64,000 nt of DNA, from contig CAZHFW010000021.1 of NCBI GenBank assembly GCA_964531675.1, forward strand, positions 7,661-71,660, read 5' to 3'. The number at the start of each line of letters is the position of its first letter. Position 1 is the stretch's first letter. A model generated the notes under the pieces. The model saw only the letters and a program-made list of their open reading frames with translations. It was not told the DNA's origin and ran no database searches. Source of the stretch: CAZHFW01 sp964531675. GTDB lineage: Bacteria > Planctomycetota > Phycisphaerae > Phycisphaerales > UBA1924. Below, piece after piece: positions 19,858 through 28,753 of this stretch. The translations under genes and the position numbers were made by a program.

Positions 19858-21309
19858 ATGATCGCCGCAATGGATCTGCCGCGAGTTTCCCGTCTTACCC
19901 GCGCCGCCCTCTTGGCGGGCGCCGCATGGATCGCCCTTCCGGGTCTGGCTCTGGCCCAGGTCCGCGACATCGAGGCGTACAAGGCCGTGGTGCTCCAGAG
20001 CGCCACGCCCCTGCGCTGCGACAACTCCGACAAGTTCTACAAGGTCGCCGAGCTGGCAGCGGGGACCATCGTCACCGTCGATGGCGAGAGCAACGACTGG
20101 GCCCGCGTGACCTATCCCTCGACCCTCTCCGCGTTCGTCGCGGCCGAGCAGGTCGATCTGGCCGCCAATGGCTCCACCGGCAAGCTCAAGGAAGCCTCCA
20201 AGCTCAAGGCGCCGCACCTGGCCTCGGGCTTTGAAGGCAGCTGGAAGAGCCTCCTCGCCCGCGAGCTCCCCGCAGGCACCGAGCTCAAGATCCTCGAGCA
20301 GATCAAGAACAAGGACGGCAAGGTCCAGGGCTATCGTGTCCCCGCCCCCGATTCCGCCCGCGGGTATCTGACCAAGGCCTCCATCCGCAAGGCGACCCCC
20401 GAGGAGATCGCCAAGGCCGCCGGCACGACGCTGCCCGCGGCGGCCCCCGCCCCCGCGGAACACAAGCCCGCGGAAGCCAAGCCAGCCGAAACCAAGCCCG
20501 CCGAAACCAAGCCGGCGGACGCCAAGCCCGCCGAGTCCAAGCCCGCGGACGCAACTTCTCCGGATGCCAAGCCCGCCGAGAGCACCGCGACGCCCAAGCC
20601 GGTCGATCTGACCGCGCCGGCGCAGCCCACCGGCACGCCTCCTGACGCGCCCACCACCATCGATCAGAAGTCCGATCCCAACGCGCCCAAGCCCACCCTT
20701 GAGCCTGTTCCGGCCCCGACCGAGCCCGTCAAGGCGACGCCCGCGGCGCCCCGCGAGCCCAATGCGATCGATCTGGAGCCCACCTTCCAGCGCATCCGTC
20801 GCGAGGACCCCATGACCGCGGAGCTTGATGAGCTCACCGCGGCCTACCAGCGCCTCATCAGCGAACGTCCCGCGGGCGACCGCCGTCGCAAGCAGATGGA
20901 GCAGCGCGTTGAGCTCCTGAGCCTCATGCGTGACTACCGCGACAAGCGCCGCGCCGTCGAGGAAGCCAACGCCGCCGCCCGCCAGACCAACGACGAGTTC
21001 CAGCGCAAGATGGCCGAGTACGACCTCCAGCGCCAGTACGCCATCGTCGGCCTGCTCATGCCTTCCACCGTCTACGACGGCAGCCAGCTGCCCCTCATGT
21101 ACCGCCTCCAGTCCGTCGGCGGCAGCGCTCCCCGCACGCTGGGCTACCTCAAGCCCACCCCCGCCCTGAACCTGGAATCCAAGGTTGGCGTGGTCGTGGG
21201 CGTCGTCGGCGAGAACCAGTTTGACGCCTCGCTCCGCCTGAACGTGATCGATGCGGTCCGCGTTGATCCCCTGCAGGCCGCCAAGAACCCGGTGAAGGTC
21301 GGGAACTGA
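19858..21309 (+). CDS. Secreted SH3-like protein with Pro/Ala/Lys linker and coiled coil
   Basis: The 483-residue protein has a signal peptide (residues about 10-34, cut after ALA). Two SH3-like beta domains follow, at about 35-100 and 120-180 (PLRCDNSDKFYKVAELAAGT; GTELKILEQI). Residues 195-270 are a run of K-P-A-E/D repeats, residues 290-390 are mainly charged coiled coil, and the final part is a small beta domain. Such proteins often bind peptidoglycan or other envelope polymers; this is inference. AAGGAG precedes the ATG. Three short palindromes, the last a terminator, follow the stop. Confidence 0.65.
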   Translation: MIAAMDLPRVSRLTRAALLAGAAWIALPGLALAQVRDIEAYKAVVLQSATPLRCDNSDKFYKVAELAAGTIVTVDGESNDWARVTYPSTLSAFVAAEQVDLAANGSTGKLKEASKLKAPHLASGFEGSWKSLLARELPAGTELKILEQIKNKDGKVQGYRVPAPDSARGYLTKASIRKATPEEIAKAAGTTLPAAAPAPAEHKPAEAKPAETKPAETKPADAKPAESKPADATSPDAKPAESTATPKPVDLTAPAQPTGTPPDAPTTIDQKSDPNAPKPTLEPVPAPTEPVKATPAAPREPNAIDLEPTFQRIRREDPMTAELDELTAAYQRLISERPAGDRRRKQMEQRVELLSLMRDYRDKRRAVEEANAAARQTNDEFQRKMAEYDLQRQYAIVGLLMPSTVYDGSQLPLMYRLQSVGGSAPRTLGYLKPTPALNLESKVGVVVGVVGENQFDASLRLNVIDAVRVDPLQAAKNPVKVGN

Positions 21310-21376
21310 GCCCCACATTCCCGGGTGTCAGGAGACAATCTCCTCACTGATTCCGGGGAATCTGAATCTCAACAAT

Positions 21377-21413
21377 GGGCCTTGGAGAATTCTCCAAGGC
21401 CCTTACACTTTTT
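21377..21413 (+). terminator. 26-bp palindrome and T tract after the SH3-like gene
   Basis: GGGCCTTGGAG, AATTC centre, CTCCAAGGCCC form an 11-bp perfect stem (center AATT), followed by TTACACTTTTT. It reads as a terminator for the upstream gene, while the same bases contain a possible -10 box for the FIST gene. Confidence 0.65.
21404..21409 (+). promoter_or_regulatory. Putative -10 element (TACACT) of the FIST gene
   Basis: Seven bases separate the hexamer from the ATG at 21417. A weak -35-like TTGGAG lies 16 bases upstream, inside the palindrome. Confidence 0.45.
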
Positions 21414-21416
21414 GAC

Positions 21417-22724
21417 ATGGGACTTCCGGGCCTGAGAACTGACCTTCGATTTGCCAGCGCGTTGTCAAGCAACGCCGATACGCGACTCGCCGCCGAGCAG
21501 GTGTGCGAGCAGGCCGGCATGCGCCTGGGCTCAGGCGGGGTCGATCTGGCGGTCCTGTTCTTCAGCCCGCACCACGTCGCGGGCGCGGACGATCTGGTCC
21601 GGATCGTGCGTGAACGTCTCGGCCCCGTGTGTCTGGTGGGCGCTTCGGCCGAGTCCGTCCTGGCCGGCCCCATCGAGCTCGAACGTGCTGCGGGCGTGTC
21701 GCTCATGGTCGCGCGCATGCCCGGCGTGCAGATGCACGCCTTCTCCTCCGACGACTTCCCGCCCTTGGACGCCGACCCCACCGTCGTCAGCGGCCGCCTG
21801 GCCGAGGCGCTGGCTTTGGGCGCGGACACCAAGGGCGTCATGCTCCTCATGGATCCGTTCAGCGCCCCGGTCGTCAGGCTGCTCCCCTCGGTGAACGCGG
21901 CGCTCGCGGCCCGGGGCGTGCCCCGCGTGCCGGTGTTCGGAGGCATGGCCTCCGCCTCGCGCTCCGCGGGCGGGAACGTGCTGATCCAGGACCGTCGCCT
22001 GATGCACGCGGGCTCCGTCGGCGTCACCTTCAACGGTCCGATCCGGATCGACACCGTCGTGAGTCAGGGTTGCCGGGGCATCGGCCCGACGATGGTCATC
22101 ACCAAGGCCCGCGGGAACATCATCTCCGAGCTTGGCGGCCGCCCGGCGTACACCGTCATCCGCCAGCTCGTCGACGAGCTCGACCCCTCGGATCGCAAGC
22201 TCCTCGAGGGCGGGCTCTTCATCGGGCGCGTGATCAACGAGTACAAGGAACGCTTCGGGCGCGACGACTTCCTCGTGCGTTCGGTCGTCGGCGTCGATCA
22301 GTCCAGCGGCGCGATCGCGGTGGGGGACCTGGTCCGCGTCGGCCAGACGGTCCGCGCCCACGTGCGCGACGCCCGCACCGCGGACGAGGATCTCTCGCTC
22401 CTGCTCGACGCCCAGAAGCTTCACACCAGGCCATTGGGCGCGATCTGCGTGACCTGCAACGGCCGCGGCACGCAGCTCTTCGACGCGCCGCACCACGACG
22501 CCGCCGCCATCTGCCGCGCCTTCGGCCCCCTGACCGCGGGCGAGGAACTCGCCAAGACAGGCCGCGTGATCGACCCCACAGGCGAAGAAGTCGCCGGCGC
22601 CGATCCGCTCCCCATGGCGGGCTTCTTCGCCGCCGGTGAGATCGGCCCCGTCGGAGGCCAGAGCTTCCTCCACGGCCAGACCGCATCGGTCGCGCTGTTC
22701 AGGCCCGATCTGCCGCGGCCGTGA
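21417..22724 (+). CDS. FIST domain signal-sensing protein
   Basis: The 435-residue protein has a FIST_N domain (about 40-230) with PVCLVGAS-like glycine turns and GGMASASRS, and a FIST_C domain (about 240-425) ending in LPMAGFFAAGEIGPVGGQSF and HGQTASVALF. FIST domains are predicted to sense small ligands, possibly amino acids, and are often joined to signalling output domains. This one is free-standing, with no membrane segment or output domain. The frame opens 14 codons earlier, but that ATG lies within the upstream terminator, so 21417 is used. Confidence 0.85.
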   Translation: MGLPGLRTDLRFASALSSNADTRLAAEQVCEQAGMRLGSGGVDLAVLFFSPHHVAGADDLVRIVRERLGPVCLVGASAESVLAGPIELERAAGVSLMVARMPGVQMHAFSSDDFPPLDADPTVVSGRLAEALALGADTKGVMLLMDPFSAPVVRLLPSVNAALAARGVPRVPVFGGMASASRSAGGNVLIQDRRLMHAGSVGVTFNGPIRIDTVVSQGCRGIGPTMVITKARGNIISELGGRPAYTVIRQLVDELDPSDRKLLEGGLFIGRVINEYKERFGRDDFLVRSVVGVDQSSGAIAVGDLVRVGQTVRAHVRDARTADEDLSLLLDAQKLHTRPLGAICVTCNGRGTQLFDAPHHDAAAICRAFGPLTAGEELAKTGRVIDPTGEEVAGADPLPMAGFFAAGEIGPVGGQSFLHGQTASVALFRPDLPRP

Positions 22725-22748
22725 TGATCGCGCCTTCGCGCCCCCCAC

Positions 22749-24095
22749 TCACTCCGGCACAACCAACCCCCGGCACTCGCCGAAGCCGATGCGGGTGTGT
22801 CCGGGCTTCTCGCAGAAGCCCCGCATGATCAGCTCGTCGCCGTCCTGCAGGAACGTGCGGGTCTCGCCCGACGGGAGCGCGATGGGTTTGCGAGGCAGGG
22901 GCTTGCCGTCCGGGCCGTGGCCTTGCCAGGTGAGTTCGAGCAGGCAGCCGCGGGATTCGGGATTGGGGCCCGAGACAGTGCCCGAGGCGATCAGATCGCC
23001 CGGGATCATGTTGCACCCGTTGGACGTGTGGTGCACGAGCATCTGCCCGAGCGTCCAGTACATGTCGCGGAACGAGCCCCGCGAGAGGCGCACCGGCGCG
23101 ATGTTCTTTTCACGCATCGCCGCCGACTGGAGGAAGACCTCGAGGGTGATGTCAAAACCGCCGCGGGCCGCGTGCGCCGGATCGCGGAGATAGTCCAAAG
23201 GCTCCGGGTCCCCCGCGCTGCGGCTCGGGCCGGGCACGCGGAAGGGCTCCAGCGCATCGAGCGTGACCACAAAGGGCGAGATCGTCGTCGCGAAGTTCTT
23301 CGCCAGGAAGGGGCCCAGAGGCTGGTACTCCCACTTCTGAATGTCCCGCGCCGACCAGTCGTTCACGAGCACGAGCCCGAACAGGAAGTCGTCGATCTCC
23401 GCCATCGTGATGGGCTCGCCCAGATCGTTGCCCATCGCGATCAGGGCCCCGACCTCCATCTCGTAATCGAGCATCTTGCAAGGGTCAAAGCTCGGCGCCG
23501 CAGCGTCGTCGGCCTTGGTCTGCCCCTTGGGCCTGATGATGTCCGAGCCCGAGGCCAGAATCGACGACGCTCGCCCGTGATACCCGATGGGCACGTGCTT
23601 GTAGTTGGGCAAAAGCGGATTGTCGGGCCTGAACATCGAGCCCACGTTGGTCGCGTGGTGGATGCTCGCGTAGAAGTCCGTGTAGTTGGGCACCTGAAGC
23701 GGCGGCAGCGGGATTACCTCGTCGATCCGGCGCATGAACCGAGTGCGGAGCTTCTTGTCCTTGGAAAGACGGCTTCCCACGCGCAGCTCACGCGACGCCC
23801 AGGCGCGGAGCTGTTCGGAGAACTCGTTGCCCGCTTCGAGCGACTCGAACATGTCCAGGAAACTGTCCGGGCCGTTGAGCTGGAGACCCTCGGGGAGGAA
23901 GTTGTCCTCGCAGGCCGCCATCAGGTCCAGGATCTCGTCGCCGATCGCGACGCCCATCCGCGTCGGCTCGTCGTGCGAGCCCGCGAACGTGAACGTCACC
24001 AGCGGGAGGTTCTGGATCGGAAAGTCCGCGCCCTCCTCATTGGCAGCATCGATGAAGGACTTGAGCTTGGGATCGTGGGTCTCGTTGAGCGGCAT
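22749..24095 (-). CDS. fahA: Fumarylacetoacetase
   Basis: The 448-residue protein opens with a short N-terminal SH3-like domain (residues 25-120) and has the FAH catalytic domain after it: DFYASIHHATNVGSMFRPDN, PIGYHGRASSI, DYEMEVGALIAMGNDLGE, and GTVSGPNPESRGCLLEL near the end. It cleaves fumarylacetoacetate to fumarate and acetoacetate, the last step of tyrosine breakdown. The metal ligands of the DYEMEVG and NDWSARDIQKWEYQPLGPF regions are present. No homogentisate dioxygenase is seen in the window. An unknown gene starts 51 bases upstream on the same strand. Confidence 0.96.
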   Translation of the reverse strand: MPLNETHDPKLKSFIDAANEEGADFPIQNLPLVTFTFAGSHDEPTRMGVAIGDEILDLMAACEDNFLPEGLQLNGPDSFLDMFESLEAGNEFSEQLRAWASRELRVGSRLSKDKKLRTRFMRRIDEVIPLPPLQVPNYTDFYASIHHATNVGSMFRPDNPLLPNYKHVPIGYHGRASSILASGSDIIRPKGQTKADDAAAPSFDPCKMLDYEMEVGALIAMGNDLGEPITMAEIDDFLFGLVLVNDWSARDIQKWEYQPLGPFLAKNFATTISPFVVTLDALEPFRVPGPSRSAGDPEPLDYLRDPAHAARGGFDITLEVFLQSAAMREKNIAPVRLSRGSFRDMYWTLGQMLVHHTSNGCNMIPGDLIASGTVSGPNPESRGCLLELTWQGHGPDGKPLPRKPIALPSGETRTFLQDGDELIMRGFCEKPGHTRIGFGECRGLVVPE

Positions 24096-24101
24096 GGTCG
24101 G

Positions 24102-24107
24102 AGGATA
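24102..24107 (-). promoter_or_regulatory. Putative -10 element (TATCCT) of fahA
   Basis: On the - strand the hexamer ends 6 bases before the ATG at 24095. If used, fahA has its own start and is not only read through from the gene upstream. Confidence 0.5.
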
Positions 24108-24146
24108 GGAGAATCCCCGCCTCCGGACCCGGACCTTCGGTCCCGA

Positions 24147-25097
24147 TCAGATGACCTTGTGGTGCCGGAGCTCACCCGTCGGCTCGTCAAACGAGCAGGA
24201 CCCGAAGCTGAGCGCAAACGATTCCCGCACGCGGGCCAGCTGGATCGTGTCCACGAGCCGGTCGGTCCATCCGAGGGAGCCCTCCCCGAAGTGGAAGTTC
24301 TCGATCTCGGTCTCGTGGAGGACTTTGAGCGTCGTGTCTTCCTCGATGCGGGCCGCCTTGACCAGGGCCGCCGCGACGAAGAGGTTGAGGAACCCGTGCA
24401 TCAGGCCCGACGCCGCCCCGGGCTCGTAGGTCAGGCGATGCGTCCCGCGCACGCAGTGGTGAAGCCCCGCGGTCGCCTTGAACGCGACGTCGGAGACGGC
24501 GCACGCGTGCAGGAAGATCGCCAGCGCCTCGCAGTTCGGGAAGGCTTCGGGCACCGTCCCGCCCGTGCGGATCTTGGCCGCCGCTTTGGTCCCGGACAGC
24601 GCCGCAATGAACCCGCGGCAGTCGCCCCCTGACTTGTGCACCTCGGGCGGGAACTCGAAGAACGGGAAGATGTCCTCCGGGATCCGGTCCAGCGCGTGAT
24701 CGATGTAATCCACCGAAGGCGCCTTGAGCTCCACCGTGTCGATCTTCGCCAGCCCGTTATCCGGCCGGCTGTGGTACTCGTTGAACGAATCGATCTGCGC
24801 GATCCCGTCGGCCAGGTCCTGATCGACGAGGACCGACAGAAGCCAGGGCGACTCCTCGTCGTATTCGCGGTACCCGCTGGTCGCGTTGGTCCCCGGGAGC
24901 ATGACCGACGCGTGCTTGGAGAACTCCTCCAGACGCGACACCGGAACGATGAAACGTCCGAGAATCCACGCGTCTCCGGACATGCGCGAACGCGCGTAGT
25001 TCTCCACCGCAGCCTGCATCTCGAGCTTGGCCGGGGGGAACAGGCCCGCGTAATCGATCAGGCCGGTCAGAAGAGTTTGGGAAGAGTCGGTCGCCAT
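24147..25097 (-). CDS. Conserved hypothetical protein next to fumarylacetoacetase
   Basis: The 316-residue protein begins with LLTGLIDYAGLFPPAKLEM, a phrase I associate with an uncharacterised family found in several phyla, though I cannot name it. It is soluble, with no signal peptide. Other distinct stretches are AAVENYARSRMSGDAWILGR (residues 30-49), KSGGDCRGFIAALSGTKAAA and CVRGTHRLTYEPGAASGLMHG. Several histidines and acidic residues are spread through it. It is followed by fahA on the same strand after a 51-base gap, so a role near tyrosine or aromatic acid breakdown is possible but unproven. Confidence 0.65.
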   Translation of the reverse strand: MATDSSQTLLTGLIDYAGLFPPAKLEMQAAVENYARSRMSGDAWILGRFIVPVSRLEEFSKHASVMLPGTNATSGYREYDEESPWLLSVLVDQDLADGIAQIDSFNEYHSRPDNGLAKIDTVELKAPSVDYIDHALDRIPEDIFPFFEFPPEVHKSGGDCRGFIAALSGTKAAAKIRTGGTVPEAFPNCEALAIFLHACAVSDVAFKATAGLHHCVRGTHRLTYEPGAASGLMHGFLNLFVAAALVKAARIEEDTTLKVLHETEIENFHFGEGSLGWTDRLVDTIQLARVRESFALSFGSCSFDEPTGELRHHKVI

Positions 25098-25105
25098 GTG
25101 CCCAG

Positions 25106-25111
25106 AGGATA
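25106..25111 (-). promoter_or_regulatory. Putative -10 element (TATCCT) of the 24147-25097 gene
   Basis: Eight bases lie between the hexamer and the ATG at 25097 on the - strand; the sequence between has no Shine-Dalgarno motif. Confidence 0.5.
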
Positions 25112-25187
25112 ACGCCCCGGCGGGGGATCCTCCCGAACCCTTGGATTCGGGACCAAAAGGTGCGATCAGGAGCCCGAAACCCGCGTT

Positions 25188-25628
25188 TTACTTGGCCAGT
25201 TTGGCCACCAGCCGCCACAGCGTGTGGGGATCCACCTGACGCCCCGTCCGCGTGTTGAACTCGTGGTGGAGCTTCTCGAACGCCTCGGAATACGGCAGCT
25301 GGTCCCGCTTCCCGAGCGATCCCACCGCGCCCACCACCAGACCCGTCAGCAAGCGCTCCTCGTCATCGCTGATCTTCGGGGGATTGGTCGCGGCCTTCCC
25401 GGTCCGCGGGAGCTTGGCCGCCTTGCGCAGCGTCTGAAGCCGGTGCAGCACCTCGCGCTCGCTCCGCTCATCGCCCGCCTTCTTCAGCGTCTCCACGATC
25501 GCATCGAGTTCCGCGGTATACGGCAGATCGTCGAGCGTGCGATTCGCCTCGATGTACGCGCTCACCAGCCTGGTGTCAGGCGATGGCTCATCGCGTTCCG
25601 GTCCGAGCTCGAAGAGACTCTCGCTCAT
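25188..25628 (-). CDS. Small hypothetical protein coupled to the AXE1-type esterase gene
   Basis: The 146-residue, mainly helical protein has no signal peptide or recognisable domain. A charged helix spans residues 40-75 (LDAIVETLKKAGDERSEREV), and the C-terminal part (YSEAFEKLHHEFNTRTGRQV, TLWRLVAKLAK) could form a small helical bundle. Its ATG at 25628 overlaps the esterase stop codon by ATGA, so the two genes are translationally coupled. The frame is open further upstream, but that part lies within the esterase gene. Confidence 0.65.
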   Translation of the reverse strand: MSESLFELGPERDEPSPDTRLVSAYIEANRTLDDLPYTAELDAIVETLKKAGDERSEREVLHRLQTLRKAAKLPRTGKAATNPPKISDDEERLLTGLVVGAVGSLGKRDQLPYSEAFEKLHHEFNTRTGRQVDPHTLWRLVAKLAK

Positions 25629-26737
25629 GCGCCCGCCTTCTCCGGGCCGCGCTCCCCGCCGCTGAGGAAGGGCTCCCAGGGAATCATCGCGGTGCTGGCG
25701 TCGGCGCTCAGGTCCAGGAAGTCCCCGGCGCAGCGGTCGAACAGCGCCTGCCGCCTGGCGTTGCGCAGCCCGCCGTCGTGATGACCAAAGGGCGTCAGGA
25801 AACGCCACTTGCGCCCGGGCTCGGCCGCCAGCGCGTTGTAGACCGCCGCAGCGGTGGGGGCGGGGACGACCTCGTCCCGCTCCGCGAGCATCACCAGCGC
25901 CGGGCAGCGGACCTTGCTCGCATGCACGACCGAATCGCACACGCGCACCGCCTCGTGAAGCTGCTGTTCACGATCGGCGTGCCCCCGCGCGAGCGTGTTG
26001 ATCGCGTCGATCATGTGCTTGCCCGCGCTGCCCGGGACCGCGCCGCGATCCCACCGCCACGACCAGTCGCCCAGCGATGGGAGCGAGACGCAGAGCCTCG
26101 CGGGCTCGTCCTTGCCGACCAGATGAGCCGCCGCGATCACGGCAAGCCCGCCTCCGAAACTGCGCCCGGTCAGCGCGATGGGCGCCGCAGCGCCGAGCTT
26201 CTCGCGCAGTGCTCGGTACGCATTGACCACGTCGGCGACCGCACGGGGAAGGCACCAGCCCATCAGCTCGTCGCTCTTGCCCTGGAAGGCTTCAAGCCCC
26301 TGCGCGATGTAGCCTCGCGGATCGTTGTTCCAGGCCGGCGTGTCGAGCTGGGAGCCCGGATAGCCCCGCACGCGGACGCACAGCGCCGCCATGCCCTTGG
26401 CGACCAGGCCTTCAAAGAGCTTGGCCTGATCCGCCAGCGTGGGCGGAGATTCATACCCGTGCAGCGCGACGATCCCGCCGCGGACGCGTGTGCCCTTGGG
26501 CGGGAGCGCCAGTCGGCACCCGATCCGCGCGTGGTTCAGGCTCTCGAAGACCAGCTCCGCGCCGGAATCCGAGGGGTCGCGTTCCTTGATACCCAGCTCA
26601 ATGAGCTTGGGCTGATGCGAAAACACCGCGGCTTGCCACCCATTCCAGAAGGTCTGGTGCAGGTGGGAAGGCGTCACGTCCGCAACGTGCGCCAATGTGC
26701 CGACGGGCGTCAGCCCGAAGTCGTCCGGAAGATGCAT
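25625..26737 (-). CDS. Acetyl xylan esterase (AXE1)-like alpha/beta hydrolase
   Basis: The 370-residue protein has the alpha/beta-hydrolase triad: Ser in TGRSFGGGLA (residue about 194), Asp in LAERDEVVP and His in FGHHDGG. The substrate-side features (ALHGYESPP; VRGYPGSQLDTPAWNNDPRG) match the AXE1/cephalosporin-C deacetylase family, which removes acetyl groups from sugars or antibiotics. No signal peptide is seen, so it acts in the cytoplasm, likely on small acetylated sugars. It is the first gene of a two-gene unit with the 25188-25628 gene. Confidence 0.85.
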   Translation of the reverse strand: MHLPDDFGLTPVGTLAHVADVTPSHLHQTFWNGWQAAVFSHQPKLIELGIKERDPSDSGAELVFESLNHARIGCRLALPPKGTRVRGGIVALHGYESPPTLADQAKLFEGLVAKGMAALCVRVRGYPGSQLDTPAWNNDPRGYIAQGLEAFQGKSDELMGWCLPRAVADVVNAYRALREKLGAAAPIALTGRSFGGGLAVIAAAHLVGKDEPARLCVSLPSLGDWSWRWDRGAVPGSAGKHMIDAINTLARGHADREQQLHEAVRVCDSVVHASKVRCPALVMLAERDEVVPAPTAAAVYNALAAEPGRKWRFLTPFGHHDGGLRNARRQALFDRCAGDFLDLSADASTAMIPWEPFLSGGERGPEKAGA

Positions 26738-26745
26738 GCGTCCTC

Positions 26746-26751
26746 AGCTTA
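26746..26751 (-). promoter_or_regulatory. Putative -10 element (TAAGCT) of the esterase gene
   Basis: On the - strand, eight bases lie between the hexamer and the ATG at 26737. Confidence 0.45.
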
Positions 26752-26777
26752 CCCGGCCTTGAAAGCCCGGCAAAGTG

Positions 26778-28028
26778 TCATTGCACCGGCTTGGCGTCCC
26801 GGGGATCGATCCACTCGGCGATCCAGAGCTGACTCGAAGGCTTCTGCTCCTCGTCGAGCTTCGGGCCGCGCTGGCTCGTCCACATCATCAGCTTGCCATC
26901 CGCGCTGAACACCGGGAGCACATCCGCGCCCGGCGCGTAGGTCACACGCTCGGGCGTCGCGGGCTTCTCCCCCCGCTTGAGGGCTTCGGTATCCACGCCG
27001 ATCGAGAAGACCTCGTAGTTGGCGTGCCCGACCGCCGACGACGCGTACACCAGGAACTTCCCCGAGGGGTGCCAGTAGGGACACCAGTTCACATCCTCGC
27101 CGCTGGTGAGCTGGTATTCCTTCTCGATCCCCGTGATCACGCCGTTCTCGTACTTGAGCTCGGCGACGAAGAGCTGGAGCTTGTCATCGCCCTTGCGGTC
27201 CGAGCGGTAGCAGATCCACTTGGCGTCGGGCGAGAAGAAAGGCCCGCCGTCGTACCCCGGCGCCTTCACGACCACTGTCTGCGACTGGGTCTGCGTGTCG
27301 TACACCCAGATGTCCGCGTCGGGCTTCTGCCCGGGCGACACAGGCTCCACGTGGGAATACAGCAGGAACCGGCCGTCGGGCGAGTACGAGCACTCCGCGT
27401 CGTAGCCATTGCGTGCGAACTTGGCCTTGGGCTCCGTGTCGAGGTTGGCGGCGCGATCGACCGCCACGCCGTTGCGACGGGCAGCCTCCTGCTGCTTGGC
27501 GAAGGCCTCGTCAAAGATGGGCGCCACCCACGATTCCACGACTTCCATCTCGTCCGGGAACGCCCAGACGTAGCGGTTCGTGCCCACCTGGAAGCCCGGC
27601 TTTTCGCTCGGCTTGGGCGCGGTGAGCGTGGACCCGAAGATGACCTTGCCCCCGATGGTCGGGTGGAACCACCCGCAGGTGTTGATCGAGCCCTCGGGGC
27701 TGATCTTCACCGGCGTGCCAAGCCCGCGGACCGCGCCCCACTTGCCATCGCCAAGCGAATCGCGCTCGAGCCTTGCGACGTACATCGAATAGCCCGCGTT
27801 CGGATCCGGCGCGGTTCCCTTGGGCGGCGCCACGACCGCCTGGAAGATGATCCAGCGTCCGTCGGGCGAGAAGTACGCCTCGCCCGCCTTGAGGAATCGA
27901 TCACGCGTCGTCAGTTGCTGCGCGTCACGCAGATGGATCTCGCGCTCACGCCAGTCCGACCCTTCTCCGGGCTGTGCGCAGGCTGCGCCGGTCAGGGTGA
28001 TCGCGCCGATGGTCAGCAGTTCCAGCAT
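26778..28028 (-). CDS. TolB-like beta-propeller lipoprotein
   Basis: The 416-residue protein starts with a short hydrophobic signal ending in GAAC, a plausible lipobox. The body is a series of PD40/WD40-like blades: AYFSPDGRWIIFQ, CSYSPDGRFLLYSH, FFSPDAKWICYRS, PYWHPSGKFLVYAS and PVFSADGKLMMWTS, as in TolB propellers. Such proteins bind other proteins or process peptides outside the inner membrane. No peptidase domain follows the propeller, so a TolB- or sensor-like role is more likely than a DPP IV-type peptidase. It is divergent from the RluA-type gene with only 50 bases between. Confidence 0.8.
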   Translation of the reverse strand: MLELLTIGAITLTGAACAQPGEGSDWREREIHLRDAQQLTTRDRFLKAGEAYFSPDGRWIIFQAVVAPPKGTAPDPNAGYSMYVARLERDSLGDGKWGAVRGLGTPVKISPEGSINTCGWFHPTIGGKVIFGSTLTAPKPSEKPGFQVGTNRYVWAFPDEMEVVESWVAPIFDEAFAKQQEAARRNGVAVDRAANLDTEPKAKFARNGYDAECSYSPDGRFLLYSHVEPVSPGQKPDADIWVYDTQTQSQTVVVKAPGYDGGPFFSPDAKWICYRSDRKGDDKLQLFVAELKYENGVITGIEKEYQLTSGEDVNWCPYWHPSGKFLVYASSAVGHANYEVFSIGVDTEALKRGEKPATPERVTYAPGADVLPVFSADGKLMMWTSQRGPKLDEEQKPSSQLWIAEWIDPRDAKPVQ

Positions 28029-28034
28029 GCCGAC

Positions 28035-28040
28035 AGTCTA
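28035..28040 (-). promoter_or_regulatory. Putative -10 element (TAGACT) of the TolB-like gene
   Basis: Six bases separate the hexamer from the ATG at 28028 on the - strand. Confidence 0.5.
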
Positions 28041-28067
28041 AGCGGTCGGGAGGCGGCGCACCGCACC

Positions 28068-28073
28068 TACCCT
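28068..28073 (+). promoter_or_regulatory. Putative -10 element (TACCCT) of the RluA-type gene
   Basis: Five bases separate the hexamer from the GTG at 28079. Together with the box at 28035 it makes a compact divergent promoter pair. Confidence 0.45.
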
Positions 28074-28078
28074 CGGGA

Positions 28079-28732
28079 GTGGAGCCGGTCCCCGCCCCGA
28101 TTCGCGTCGTCCTCGCCAGGCCCCGGTTTGTCGTGATCGACAAGCCCTCGGGGATGCTCTCGGTCCCCGGGATCGGCGCCGACAAGCAAGACTGCGCCGT
28201 CGCCCGCGTCCGCGCGATGTTCCCGGGCGCGACCGGCCCGATGATGGTCCACCGCCTCGATACCGACACCTCGGGCCTGCTCCTGATCGCCCTGGATCCC
28301 GGCGCGCAGAGCGCTCTGTCCAAGCAGTTCGAGGCCCGCACCGTCAGCAAGGCCTACACCGCGGTCCTCGATGGCCCCGTCAACCCCGACGAAGGCGTCA
28401 TCGACCTTCCCATGCGCCTCGACCCCGACAACCGGCCTTACCAGATCGTCGACTATCTCTACGGCAGGCCCGCCCGCTCACGCTTCCGCGTGCTCGAACG
28501 CTCCGGCCCGCGCACCCGCGTCCGCTTCGAGCCCATCACCGGACGGACCCACCAGCTCCGCATCCACGCCGCCCATCCGTGCGGCCTCAACGCGCCCATC
28601 CTGGGCGATCCGCTCTACCACCCGCTCGGGCGCAGCGTGCATCCCAGGCTCTTTCTCCACGCGGGCGAACTGGCCTTCCACGATCCCGATTCGGGCGATC
28701 GCGTCGAAGTCCAATCGGACACGCCGTTCTGA
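28079..28732 (+). CDS. RluA-family RNA pseudouridine synthase
   Basis: The 217-residue protein has MMVHRLDTDTSGLLLIA with the catalytic Asp of the HRLD motif, VVIDKPSGMLSVPG at the start and EPITGRTHQLRIHAAH near the end. These are the RluA signatures. It lacks an S4 domain, like RluA itself, and is of RluA size, so 23S rRNA U746 and tRNA position 32 are likely but unproven targets. GTG is the start codon. It converges on the methionine sulfoxide reductase gene with 21 bases between stops. Confidence 0.92.
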   Translation: MEPVPAPIRVVLARPRFVVIDKPSGMLSVPGIGADKQDCAVARVRAMFPGATGPMMVHRLDTDTSGLLLIALDPGAQSALSKQFEARTVSKAYTAVLDGPVNPDEGVIDLPMRLDPDNRPYQIVDYLYGRPARSRFRVLERSGPRTRVRFEPITGRTHQLRIHAAHPCGLNAPILGDPLYHPLGRSVHPRLFLHAGELAFHDPDSGDRVEVQSDTPF

Positions 28733-28753
28733 CCTCGCCCGCGGGACGCCTCG

